7,978 nucleotides of DNA from the NCBI GenBank assembly GCA_963606545.1, contig CAVCYP010000063.1:1-7978 (forward strand), in the 5' to 3' direction. A program made the translations under genes and the position numbers. The notes under the pieces are model-generated. The model did no database searches. It was not told the DNA's origin and was given only the letters and a program-made list of their open reading frames with translations. Positions 1 through 6,541 of this stretch are shown piece after piece; the first letter of the stretch is position 1; every line of letters starts with the position of its first letter. Origin of the DNA: UBA9732 sp963606545. Its GTDB lineage: Bacteria; Spirochaetota; Spirochaetia; Sphaerochaetales; Sphaerochaetaceae.

Positions 1-266
1 CTGGAGTCTTGTCAGCAGTAGGCGGTGGCGTTCTTAGAGACATCTTTGCAAAAGAGGTCCCAATGGTCTTCACTTCAGACTTTTACGCCTCAGCCAGCAT
101 TCTTGGCGCCCTGCTCTACCTGCTTCTCCGGTACCTAGGCGTGGACACCTCCATCAACATCTGGATTACCGCCATCTTCACCATAGCCGCCCGCGTTCTG
201 GGCTACAAGCTGCACCTCAGCCTGCCTGTCGCCCACCAAGGCCACCACACCAAAACCGATAATTAA
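1..266 (+). CDS. TRIC/UPF0126 family membrane protein, C-terminal part
   Basis: This is the last 88 codons (in frame from base 3) of a gene that begins before the window. Members of this family (E. coli YicG/YadS type, related to trimeric intracellular cation channels) are inner membrane proteins of roughly 200 residues built from two similar three-helix repeats; some conduct cations or affect glycine uptake. What is visible matches the second repeat: a glycine-rich SAVGGGVLRD motif followed by KEVPMVF, then two hydrophobic helices (around ASILGALLYLLLRYLG and INIWITAIFTIAARVLGYKL) and a short polar, histidine-rich tail. A TTG at base 9 is in frame, but starting there would cut into the conserved motif, so it is not the true start. 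The gene converges on purB and the two stop codons overlap. The family call is fairly sure; the transported substrate is unknown. Confidence 0.8.
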   Translation, partial: GVLSAVGGGVLRDIFAKEVPMVFTSDFYASASILGALLYLLLRYLGVDTSINIWITAIFTIAARVLGYKLHLSLPVAHQGHHTKTDN

Positions 267-1654
267 AGGCGTTTTGCTCTAGCAAGAACTAGATTAGTTC
301 TGTAAACGGCGTCCCCAATATAATTTTCTGCATTAAGCGCATTTTCAATCTCTGAAGCACTCATATAAGACAAGATTTCACTATTGCTACACAAGGCCGC
401 CTTAAGCGGATTAGCAGAGCCCTCTTGCACCAAAGCCCAAGCCTTGAGGCTTTCCTGTCTAATTACCTCATGCATTGCTTGCCGGTCAGCACCTCGCTTG
501 CCAAGCTCCATCAAAAGCCGCTCGGTGGAAGCAAAGATGGCATAGTTATCCAAAAGCCGCTTGGTGGCTGCACTGTGGATATTCATGCCTGCTACAATCT
601 TTTTTTCAGTAATAAGCATCTCATCCAAAGCTAAAAAGCTTTCAGGAATAAAGGTGCGTCTGTTGGCCGAGTCATCCAAAGATCTTTCCAAGAAAGTCTC
701 GCTGGCATTAGCCCAAGCAGCACTGTAACTTTGAGAGACTATTCGCGCCAACGAACAAATTTTCTCGCTCAGAATAGGATTACGCTTAAATGGCATAGCA
801 GAAGAGCCCACCTGCATCTTAGAAAAAGGCTCGGAAAACTCACCAATAGGTGGAGACTGCAGCACTCTGAAATCTTGGCTAAATTTATGCAAGGTGCAAG
901 CAATGCTAGATAGAGTCTGAATAATTCTCAAATCTTGTTTTCTAGTATAAATTTGAGTTGCCGCATCAAAAGCTTGAAGACCCAGATCTTCCATCACCAA
1001 AGTCTCCAATTCTACAGAAGAAATACTACTTCCCTCCACCAAAGTCGAATAAGAAGCAGAGGTCCCCACGGCCCCCTTCATCCCTTTCCCCTTGAGTCGC
1101 TTCAGAGCCAAAACCAAATCCTCTCTATCTTCCAGTAAGTCCTGCAGCGTCTGACTGAGCCTATAGCCGATAGTTGTTATCTCCGCAGGCTGAATATGGG
1201 TAAAGGCCATGGTGATGACATTGCGCCACTGCTCAGTTCGGGAAGCTAGGACAGAAATTAACTCATCCAAATGCGACAGCGTCAAAACAAGGGCTTCTTT
1301 AAATCTAAGAGCATCGGCATTGTCTAGGGCGTCCATACTGGTGGCGCCTAGGTGGATGATGCTGCCGGCTTTGGGGCATTGTGAGGCGTAGGTTTTGATT
1401 TCTGCCATGAGGTCGTGGTGGATTGTGCTTTCAATTTCGCTGGCGCGGTCAATGTCTATGTCGTCCTTGTGGGCAATTAACTCGTCCAGTTGCTCTTGAG
1501 AGACCAAGCCAGCCTTCATTTCAGCGCGTGCAAGGGCAATCCAGACGCGTCTGAGAAGTTTGCGTTTGTGTTCTTCAGAGAATATGGCTTTCATTTCCTG
1601 CGAGCCATAGCGCCAGGTGAAGGGAGAGATGAAAACTGAATGGTCGTACTGCAT
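263..1654 (-). CDS. purB: Adenylosuccinate lyase
   Basis: A cytoplasmic lyase of the fumarase/aspartase superfamily that splits adenylosuccinate into AMP and fumarate; PurB enzymes usually also act on SAICAR in de novo purine synthesis. The 463-residue protein has the family signature GSSAMPFKRNP at residues 283-293, whose flexible loop carries the catalytic serine, the THIQPAE motif with His153, and the likely second catalytic His80 in IHHDLMAE. Several stretches (CPKAGSIIHLGATS, QIYTRK, LERSLDDSANRR) look more like animal ADSL than like the shorter B. subtilis PurB. I start at ATG 1654: the GTG six bases upstream is part of the Shine-Dalgarno AGGAGGTG and gives no sensible spacing of its own. 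It follows purA after 78 bases and is the last gene of the run. Its TAA overlaps the stop of the convergent membrane protein gene. Confidence 0.96.
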   Translation of the reverse strand: MQYDHSVFISPFTWRYGSQEMKAIFSEEHKRKLLRRVWIALARAEMKAGLVSQEQLDELIAHKDDIDIDRASEIESTIHHDLMAEIKTYASQCPKAGSIIHLGATSMDALDNADALRFKEALVLTLSHLDELISVLASRTEQWRNVITMAFTHIQPAEITTIGYRLSQTLQDLLEDREDLVLALKRLKGKGMKGAVGTSASYSTLVEGSSISSVELETLVMEDLGLQAFDAATQIYTRKQDLRIIQTLSSIACTLHKFSQDFRVLQSPPIGEFSEPFSKMQVGSSAMPFKRNPILSEKICSLARIVSQSYSAAWANASETFLERSLDDSANRRTFIPESFLALDEMLITEKKIVAGMNIHSAATKRLLDNYAIFASTERLLMELGKRGADRQAMHEVIRQESLKAWALVQEGSANPLKAALCSNSEILSYMSASEIENALNAENYIGDAVYRTNLVLARAKRL

Positions 1655-1657
1655 GAG

Positions 1658-1665
1658 CACCTCCT
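1658..1665 (-). promoter_or_regulatory. Ribosome binding site that decides the purB start
   Basis: On the minus strand the sequence reads AGGAGGTG, a near-perfect Shine-Dalgarno. The GGAGG core lies five bases before ATG 1654. The in-frame GTG at 1660-1658 lies inside this site, so it is binding site rather than start codon, and the protein is two residues shorter than the longest reading frame. Confidence 0.8.
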
Positions 1666-1670
1666 AAAAC

Positions 1671-1724
1671 GGCCGGCAAGCCTAGAAACCAGCTTGCAAG
1701 CTCAAGCCAGCCTGCAAGCCTAAA
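1671..1724. repeat. Three degenerate 18-bp tandem repeats between purA and purB
   Basis: Read on the plus strand, units 1689-1706 (CCAGCTTGCAAGCTCAAG) and 1707-1724 (CCAGCCTGCAAGCCTAAA) match at 14 of 18 positions. A more diverged copy at 1671-1688 shares the GCAAGCCTA core. The middle copy contains the perfect 12-bp palindrome AGCTTGCAAGCT (1691-1702). In the purA-purB mRNA the copies can pair with each other (GCTTGCA with TGCAAGC), giving alternative hairpins upstream of the purB ribosome binding site. There is no poly-U tract, so this is not a standard terminator. Function unknown. Confidence 0.55.
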
Positions 1725-1732
1725 AGCAAAAA

Positions 1733-3010
1733 TTATACGTTTCTGATAATCAACTGGTCGCGCTCAGGACCAACCGAGATATGGGTAATTGGAGCGCCAA
1801 TGAGCTTTTCAAGGTCCAAGATGTAAGCCTTACACTTCTCAGGAAGGCTCTCCCAAGTGCGGCAAGCTGTGGTATCTGTCATCCAGCCTTCGTACTCCTT
1901 ATAGATAGGCTTAGCCTGCTCCTGAAGAGCTGTGTCTGGCAAGTTAGTATAATACTCGCCGTTAATCATGTAGCCAGTACAAACCTTGATGGTCTCAAAG
2001 GTATCTAAGACATCAATTTTGGTAAGACAGACATCTGTGACGCCATTCATGTAGACAGCATAGTCAGTTGCAACAGCATCAAACCAGCCACATCTTCTTG
2101 GACGGCCAGTAGTTACGCCGTATTCATGGCCAATATCCCTAAGTTTATCGCCCTCAGCGTCAAAGAGCTCTGTCATGTAAGGACCACCGCCAACGCTTGT
2201 GGAATAAGCTTTAGCTACACCATAGACCTTACCAATTGCTCTTGGAGGAATACCAGCACCATTGCAAGCACCTGCTGCAGTTGGGTTTGAAGAGGTGGAG
2301 TATGGATAAATACCCCAGTCGTTATCTCTCATGATACCTAGCTGACCTTCAAGAAGAATCTCCTTACCAGACTGCACTGCATCTCTGACCACGCTTGTAG
2401 TATCAATAATCTGAGCGCCAAACTCAGCCTTCCAAGCCTCACACTTAGCCAAAAGTTCCTCAAGAGTATAGGTATCAAGGCCATAGTACTCAAGTTCTCT
2501 ATTTTTCTTGCTAAGGTTAGCTTCAAGCCTTTTTACCAAGAAATCCCAATTAAGAAGATCACCAGCTCTAATTCCACTGCGGGCTGCCTTATCCTGATAG
2601 CAAGGGCCAATACCACGCTTTGTAGTACCAATCTTATCCTTATCGGCACGCTTGCCCTCTTCTGCACCATCAAGCGCCATGTGGTACGGCAGAATAAGAT
2701 GAGCTCTGACATCAATGAAAAGATTATCTATCTTTCTACCAATCTTCTGCTCAATTTCTGCAAGTTCCGAGTGCATTCTGTCAAAATTCACAACAGTGCC
2801 GGCGCCTACAATATTCATAGTCTCTGGATTAAAAATTCCAGAAGGCAGAATGTGAAGACCAAACTTACCATACTCATTAACTACGGTATGTCCGGCGTTA
2901 TCGCCACCCTGAAAACGGATAACCATGTCCGCTTTTTGTGCTAAATAATCGACAACCCGACCTTTTCCTTCGTCGCCCCATTGAAGGCCTACAACGCAAC
3001 CAACTGCCAT
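1733..3010 (-). CDS. purA: Adenylosuccinate synthetase
   Basis: A cytoplasmic enzyme that joins IMP and aspartate at the expense of GTP to make adenylosuccinate, the first committed step to AMP. At 425 residues it has normal length. The P-loop WGDEGKG (11-17) contains the catalytic Asp13, and NAGHT (38-42) contains the catalytic His41. IGTTKRGIGP (127-136) with QDKAARSGIR is the second family signature. TTGRPRR (300-306) is the aspartate/GTP loop, and TKID (330-333) is the guanine specificity motif. One segment is unusual: where E. coli has EGAQG and DHGTYP, this protein has EGQLG (221-225) and DWGIYP (231-236), so the IMP-binding glutamine is displaced. The start ATG is preceded by AAGGAG (3019-3024) with eight bases spacing. 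The gap to hpt is 35 bases, so they are very likely cotranscribed. Confidence 0.96.
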   Translation of the reverse strand: MAVGCVVGLQWGDEGKGRVVDYLAQKADMVIRFQGGDNAGHTVVNEYGKFGLHILPSGIFNPETMNIVGAGTVVNFDRMHSELAEIEQKIGRKIDNLFIDVRAHLILPYHMALDGAEEGKRADKDKIGTTKRGIGPCYQDKAARSGIRAGDLLNWDFLVKRLEANLSKKNRELEYYGLDTYTLEELLAKCEAWKAEFGAQIIDTTSVVRDAVQSGKEILLEGQLGIMRDNDWGIYPYSTSSNPTAAGACNGAGIPPRAIGKVYGVAKAYSTSVGGGPYMTELFDAEGDKLRDIGHEYGVTTGRPRRCGWFDAVATDYAVYMNGVTDVCLTKIDVLDTFETIKVCTGYMINGEYYTNLPDTALQEQAKPIYKEYEGWMTDTTACRTWESLPEKCKAYILDLEKLIGAPITHISVGPERDQLIIRNV

Positions 3011-3045
3011 TTTTTTTGCTCCTTAGCGCCAAAAGACGCCATCAT

Positions 3046-3591
3046 TCAATTTTTTACCATCTCAGCAATATAAGGAAGACTTCTGTACTTTTCCTTATAA
3101 TCTAAGCCGTAACCAACCACCCAAGCATCGCCAATATCAAAGCCTTTATACTGAATCTCAACAGCTACTTCATGTCTAGCTGGCTTGTCCAAGAAAACTG
3201 CCTTAGCCACAGAAAGCGGATGACGAGCCGCAAAGTTTTTAGTCAAATAATCCAACGTATGACCGCTATCCAAGATATCCTCAACTATCAGCACATGACG
3301 GTCCGTCACGCTCTCACGGGTATCCATCAAAAATCTAACTTCACCCCGCTTATCCCCTCTAGCCCCGTAGCTGGAAATAGCTATAAAGTCCACAATGTGC
3401 GGAACGGTAAGCCTTCTAGCCAAATCCGTCAAAAAGAAGACCGATCCTTTCAAAACTCCAACCAGCACGAGTGGCTCAGTAATGTCTTTGTAATGTTCGT
3501 TGATTTCATCGGCAAGTTCTTGAACACGTTTTTCGATCTGTTCTTCAGAAATGAGAACAGCCTTCAAATCTTTGGGAAGTGGTATAGACAT
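3046..3591 (-). CDS. hpt: Hypoxanthine phosphoribosyltransferase
   Basis: A cytoplasmic type I phosphoribosyltransferase that makes IMP (and often GMP) from hypoxanthine or guanine and PRPP. The 181-residue length is typical of bacterial Hpt. In order: the LKGS pyrophosphate loop (47-50); SSYG (73-76) of the mobile catalytic loop; the PRPP motif VLIVEDILDSGHT (100-112) with adjacent acidic residues Glu104 and Asp105; DKPAR (135-139) with the lysine that contacts the purine ring; and WVVGYGLDYKEKYR (157-170), in which Trp replaces the Phe that stacks on the base in human HPRT. The motifs fit hypoxanthine/guanine rather than xanthine or adenine enzymes, but preference between the two bases cannot be read from sequence. 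ATG 3591 has a GGAGG site (3599-3603) seven bases upstream. The gene is followed by purA, which uses its IMP product. Confidence 0.95.
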   Translation of the reverse strand: MSIPLPKDLKAVLISEEQIEKRVQELADEINEHYKDITEPLVLVGVLKGSVFFLTDLARRLTVPHIVDFIAISSYGARGDKRGEVRFLMDTRESVTDRHVLIVEDILDSGHTLDYLTKNFAARHPLSVAKAVFLDKPARHEVAVEIQYKGFDIGDAWVVGYGLDYKEKYRSLPYIAEMVKN

Positions 3592-3603
3592 AATTGCCCC
3601 TCC

Positions 3604-3647
3604 AACTTAAAAGCCACCGGTGTAGTGCCGGTGGCTTAGTCTAAGTT
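3604..3647 (-). terminator. Large hairpin between lysS and hpt (possible attenuator)
   Basis: A perfect 10-bp inverted repeat, AAGCCACCGG/CCGGTGGCTT (3611-3620 and 3628-3637), encloses a 7-base loop. On the minus strand an outer 6-bp stem, AACTTA/TAAGTT (3642-3647 and 3604-3609), can extend it across a small internal loop. The left outer arm touches the last base of the lysS stop codon, and the right outer arm abuts the hpt Shine-Dalgarno. Behind the inner stem the minus strand has only a short T run (CTTTTAAG), so termination would be weak. An attenuator, an RNA-processing or stability element, or a control of hpt translation are all possible. The plus strand has no T tract after it. Confidence 0.6.
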
Positions 3648-5215
3648 TAATATCTTTCAAGTAGGGAAAGAACCTTGTCTTTTCCTATTGTCTTCATGAA
3701 GCCTGCAAGCTTTGGTCCTTTCTCCTTGTTGATAAGGATTCGGTAAACTGCAGTAAACAGAACCGTGGTTTCAACCTCTGCCTCAGCGGCTGCATCATAG
3801 ATGCGCTGTGAGAGGTCTTTTTCATCCTGGCCGTCCCAAGTGGAAACCTTAGAAGCAAGAACCTTAACTACCTTCTGCTCGTCAGCGTTAAGCTCTACCA
3901 GTGGAGAATCTGATGAGGCAACTGCAAACCTAAAATCCTCTGGAGAGAAGGTTGTAATCCAGTTCCAAGCACAGAGACATCGGGTTTTCAGTCTATCTAT
4001 CTGGTCCGGCTGGACGTCTGGGAAATTTGAGATAACCTTCTCAATGTCGCCTCCGTGAATCTGCAGAAGATTGCAAAGATGTCTGAACGGAATCTGATAG
4101 CCAGGTGAAGTTGGAACAGGGCCAACCTGGGAGAGCTCATAGACGCGGCGTTCCATGGCCAGCTTCTTCTCGTTGCAAGGCAGAAGGCCAAAGTAGCGAC
4201 GTTCACAGTTGTCATAGTCCTCGTAAATCTTCAAGACATCAAGGTCAAAAGAGATTGCAAATTCTGTGTTAGGTCTTGTTGAAGCAAAGAGATAACGGGT
4301 AATTTCTGGGGTGTAGACCTCAAGAACATCGCCAAGAGAGATGACTTCTCCGCTTGAAGAAGAAATCTTTCCGCCACGGCCCTTAATGGAGATAAAGTCA
4401 TACTGGAAGCTAACTGGAGCGTGGCCGCCAAAGAGCTCAACTACCTGCTTGGAGGTATCAAAGCTACCGCCCTGTGAGTGGTGATCTTTTCCAGCCGGCT
4501 CAAAGTCAACGCCCTCATAGACCCAACGCATAGGCCAGTCAACACGCCAGTGAAGCTTTGCATAAGGAGTAGTTCTAAGGTCAATTGTCTCAACCTTGTT
4601 AAGTTCATCGTCCCTATAGGTGATGCCGTACTGGCCATCCCAAGAAAGGATTGTTGTGGTGTCCTTATCTGTGAAGGAACTGAAAACGGCAATTGGCCAC
4701 CAAGAATCATCCAGAGGCTCTGTTCTATACTGATTAAGAATTGCAATAATCTGCTGCTTGCACTCAAGAGCCTTCTTCATTTGTTCTGCATACAAGCTAC
4801 TTCTGTAGCGCTGGGCCTGATAAAGATACTCCGGAGAAATACCAACAATTGGAAGCTTCTCTTCAACATCCAACTCGTTGCCACGCGCATAGTTATCTGC
4901 TCTTCCCGTGGTATCTGGGACCAAAGTAATTGGCTTTCTCAGATATGTTTGAAGAAGCTCTGGCTGTGGCATATTTTTTGGAACTTTTCTAAAAACATCA
5001 TAGTCGTCCCAGGAGTAGATAAATCTTACCTTCTGGCCCTTTTCTTTGAGAGCTCTAACCAGAAGATCAACCGAGATTATCTCACGGAAGTTACCAATAT
5101 GAACGGTACCGGAAGGAGTAATTCCTGAAGCACAGGTATAAACTTCCTTTGGCCCCTTTTCTCTGATAATGCGGTCTGCGTAAATATCCGCCCAGTGAAC
5201 TGATTGTTGTTCCAT
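3647..5215 (-). CDS. lysS: Lysyl-tRNA synthetase, class I
   Basis: Charges tRNA-Lys with lysine in the cytoplasm. This is the class I form, common in archaea and spirochaetes and unrelated in fold to the class II enzyme of most bacteria. The 522-residue protein has the Rossmann-fold ATP motifs PSGTVHIGN (34-42, HIGH-type) and KISSSSGE (283-290, KMSKS-type). Between them lie class I LysRS hallmarks such as SWDDYDVFRKVP (68-79), HWRVDWPMRW (222-231) and AGKDHHSQGGSFD (241-253). The C-terminal third is predicted helical and should be the anticodon-binding cage, ending in KEKGPKLAGFMKTIGK, typical of the family. ATG 5215 is preceded by AGAGGA (5222-5227) at six bases. It lies 80 bases after an outer membrane protein gene, with its own promoter candidate, and 55 bases before hpt. 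Confidence 0.96.
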   Translation of the reverse strand: MEQQSVHWADIYADRIIREKGPKEVYTCASGITPSGTVHIGNFREIISVDLLVRALKEKGQKVRFIYSWDDYDVFRKVPKNMPQPELLQTYLRKPITLVPDTTGRADNYARGNELDVEEKLPIVGISPEYLYQAQRYRSSLYAEQMKKALECKQQIIAILNQYRTEPLDDSWWPIAVFSSFTDKDTTTILSWDGQYGITYRDDELNKVETIDLRTTPYAKLHWRVDWPMRWVYEGVDFEPAGKDHHSQGGSFDTSKQVVELFGGHAPVSFQYDFISIKGRGGKISSSSGEVISLGDVLEVYTPEITRYLFASTRPNTEFAISFDLDVLKIYEDYDNCERRYFGLLPCNEKKLAMERRVYELSQVGPVPTSPGYQIPFRHLCNLLQIHGGDIEKVISNFPDVQPDQIDRLKTRCLCAWNWITTFSPEDFRFAVASSDSPLVELNADEQKVVKVLASKVSTWDGQDEKDLSQRIYDAAAEAEVETTVLFTAVYRILINKEKGPKLAGFMKTIGKDKVLSLLERY

Positions 5216-5227
5216 TTTACGTCCTCT

Positions 5228-5266
5228 AATATGCCTACAAGGTATGCCGGCTAGGTATGCCAGCTA
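5228..5266. repeat. 13-bp tandem repeat in the lysS leader
   Basis: Units 5241-5253 (GGTATGCCGGCTA) and 5254-5266 (GGTATGCCAGCTA) differ at one base. A degenerate third copy, AATATGCCTACAA, precedes them at 5228-5240. The region can also fold: GCCGGC pairs with GCCAGC (one mismatch) around a 7-base loop, flanked by GTAT/ATAC and CAAG/CTTG. If the promoter proposed at 5279-5307 is right, this lies in the untranslated leader of the lysS mRNA. Confidence 0.6.
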
Positions 5267-5278
5267 TACGACCTTGGC

Positions 5279-5307
5279 AGTATATAAAAAATGCATTAAA
5301 AATCCAA
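5279..5307 (-). promoter_or_regulatory. Candidate sigma-70 promoter for lysS-hpt-purA-purB
   Basis: On the minus strand TTGGAT (5307-5302) and TATACT (5284-5279) are separated by exactly 17 bases of A/T-rich sequence. The -10 matches consensus at five of six bases; the -35 only at TTG. The element overlaps the end of the upstream outer membrane gene. Transcription would begin near 5272, leaving a leader of about 57 bases that contains the 13-bp repeats. Predicted by eye only. Confidence 0.42.
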
Positions 5308-6528
5308 GAAGAAAGTAGCGCCTGTAATCCAGTACTGTTCTGGATTGCGCATATTATAACCGTTAATCAAATAGGCAACCTGGAAACCAAGGTCAATAAA
5401 GTCAAAGAAACTCAGCTCCAACTGAGCGCCAGCCGAGCACAACACTCTCTCCAGGCCCAACTTATCCGCCATCTCTTTAGCCGATATTTCCGTATTAAAA
5501 TAGTCTCCAGCGTAATAACCTACGTCAAAAAATAGGTTAAGTCTTGGAAATATGCCATCAACAAAGGGCTCTGGACCTGCAAGTCTAATATCAAAGTTAT
5601 TCACAACTGTGAAGTTTGTATTGTAGCTATTTGTGTTAAAACCTCTAACTTTTCTTCCCAAAGAAACCGGCATTTGAGCATAGACAGGTACCTTGCTACC
5701 ATCTGTCCAGTTAAGGTTAACTCTATCAATCATAACAACGGAGAAAAGATTGTTTTTGGAAGAAGTGGCCTTAATCTCCAAAAGAGTCTTTGCAGCAACC
5801 CCATTGAGGGTAATACTGTAGTAGGAAGCCTTTTTATTTAGGAAAGAAGGCGCAAACTGAACCTTTAGCTCTGCCAAAAATCCATCCGTTGAAACCATCT
5901 TATCATCCATTCCATTGAGCTTTGCACCAAAATAGAAGTTATTCATGAAAGCGTTGTAGGATCCCTGCGATAAATCAGGATAAATTGTAGTGGTAGCGCT
6001 ACTGGAATCAAAACCTTCAAACCAATCATCCATAGAAAGAATTGCAGTAGGTGAATTTGCCTCTTTTTCACCAGCTGCTGAAATTTCATAGCCTCTGAAT
6101 CTTTTTGCGCCAGTTACCATGGAGTCTGTGCCACTTTCATAACGCCCTTCATAGCCAAAGTAAACAGTATAAAGATCCTTACCCTCTACCCAAGAAGAAC
6201 CAAAGCCCTGCAGAAGTTTTAGATTCCAGCGAATTTGAACGGCATCATAGATTCCTTGATTTGAAATAAGAGGTTCACCAGTTTTTGGATTTTGGAACAA
6301 GACTCTTTGGGTGTAGCCACCGCCAATTGTCATCTGCAACTGAGTTAAGCGTCCTGGTATAAATTCAAAACCTTCATAACTTGTTCCAAAGGCCGTTAAG
6401 GTAGGAAGAAAACCTGAAAGGATTTCAGGATGCTGATCCAGTTCCGTAAACAAAAACTTGAAATCACCAGCAAAAACGGAGCCAACGGCAAGAAGTAAAA
6501 CCAAAGCAACTAGTAAAAATTTTTTCAT
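5296..6528 (-). CDS. Predicted outer membrane beta-barrel protein (second of a paralogous pair)
   Basis: I do not recognise a named family. The 410-residue protein begins with a clear signal peptide: MKK, a leucine/valine-rich core, and a likely signal peptidase I cut after SVFA (residue 20). The rest has no further long hydrophobic helix; it shows alternating polar and hydrophobic residues with many aromatic and glycine residues, and ends in TGATFFLDF with a terminal Phe. This is the pattern of an outer membrane barrel with a C-terminal assembly signal. It shares collinear blocks with the protein encoded just upstream: HPEILSGFLP (33), QNPKTGEPL (79), QGFGSSW (107), PDLS (184), APSFLN (226). 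ATG 6528 has GGAGG (6534-6538) five bases upstream. It follows its paralogue after 13 bases and is surely cotranscribed. Barrel and location are inference; a periplasmic or surface role is not excluded. Confidence 0.8.
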   Translation of the reverse strand: MKKFLLVALVLLLAVGSVFAGDFKFLFTELDQHPEILSGFLPTLTAFGTSYEGFEFIPGRLTQLQMTIGGGYTQRVLFQNPKTGEPLISNQGIYDAVQIRWNLKLLQGFGSSWVEGKDLYTVYFGYEGRYESGTDSMVTGAKRFRGYEISAAGEKEANSPTAILSMDDWFEGFDSSSATTTIYPDLSQGSYNAFMNNFYFGAKLNGMDDKMVSTDGFLAELKVQFAPSFLNKKASYYSITLNGVAAKTLLEIKATSSKNNLFSVVMIDRVNLNWTDGSKVPVYAQMPVSLGRKVRGFNTNSYNTNFTVVNNFDIRLAGPEPFVDGIFPRLNLFFDVGYYAGDYFNTEISAKEMADKLGLERVLCSAGAQLELSFFDFIDLGFQVAYLINGYNMRNPEQYWITGATFFLDF

Positions 6529-6541
6529 CTAAACCTCCAAA

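Noticed and set aside
1655..1660. GTG start for purB two codons upstream
   Set aside because: The GTG is the end of the AGGAGGTG ribosome binding site, which is correctly spaced for the ATG at 1654.
1671..1724. CRISPR-like array
   Set aside because: The units are contiguous with no spacers, are only 18 bases long and degenerate, and no cas gene is nearby.
1732..1737. A perfect TATAAT on the minus strand at the end of purA, possible internal promoter for purB
   Set aside because: No acceptable -35 lies 16-18 bases upstream and there is no extended -10 TG; the hexamer overlaps the purA stop codon and is likely chance in A/T-rich sequence.
3172..3639. A 155-codon open frame on the plus strand opposite hpt
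   Set aside because: It runs antisense to hpt, which has all catalytic motifs, and its translation shows no recognisable domain.
4478..5128. A 216-codon open frame on the plus strand opposite lysS
   Set aside because: It lies wholly inside a well-supported lysS, has no protein-family features or good ribosome site, and reads as low-complexity antisense translation.
5216..5295. T-box riboswitch in front of lysS
   Set aside because: I see no specifier-loop architecture, no T-box consensus and no terminator/antiterminator pair in this short leader.
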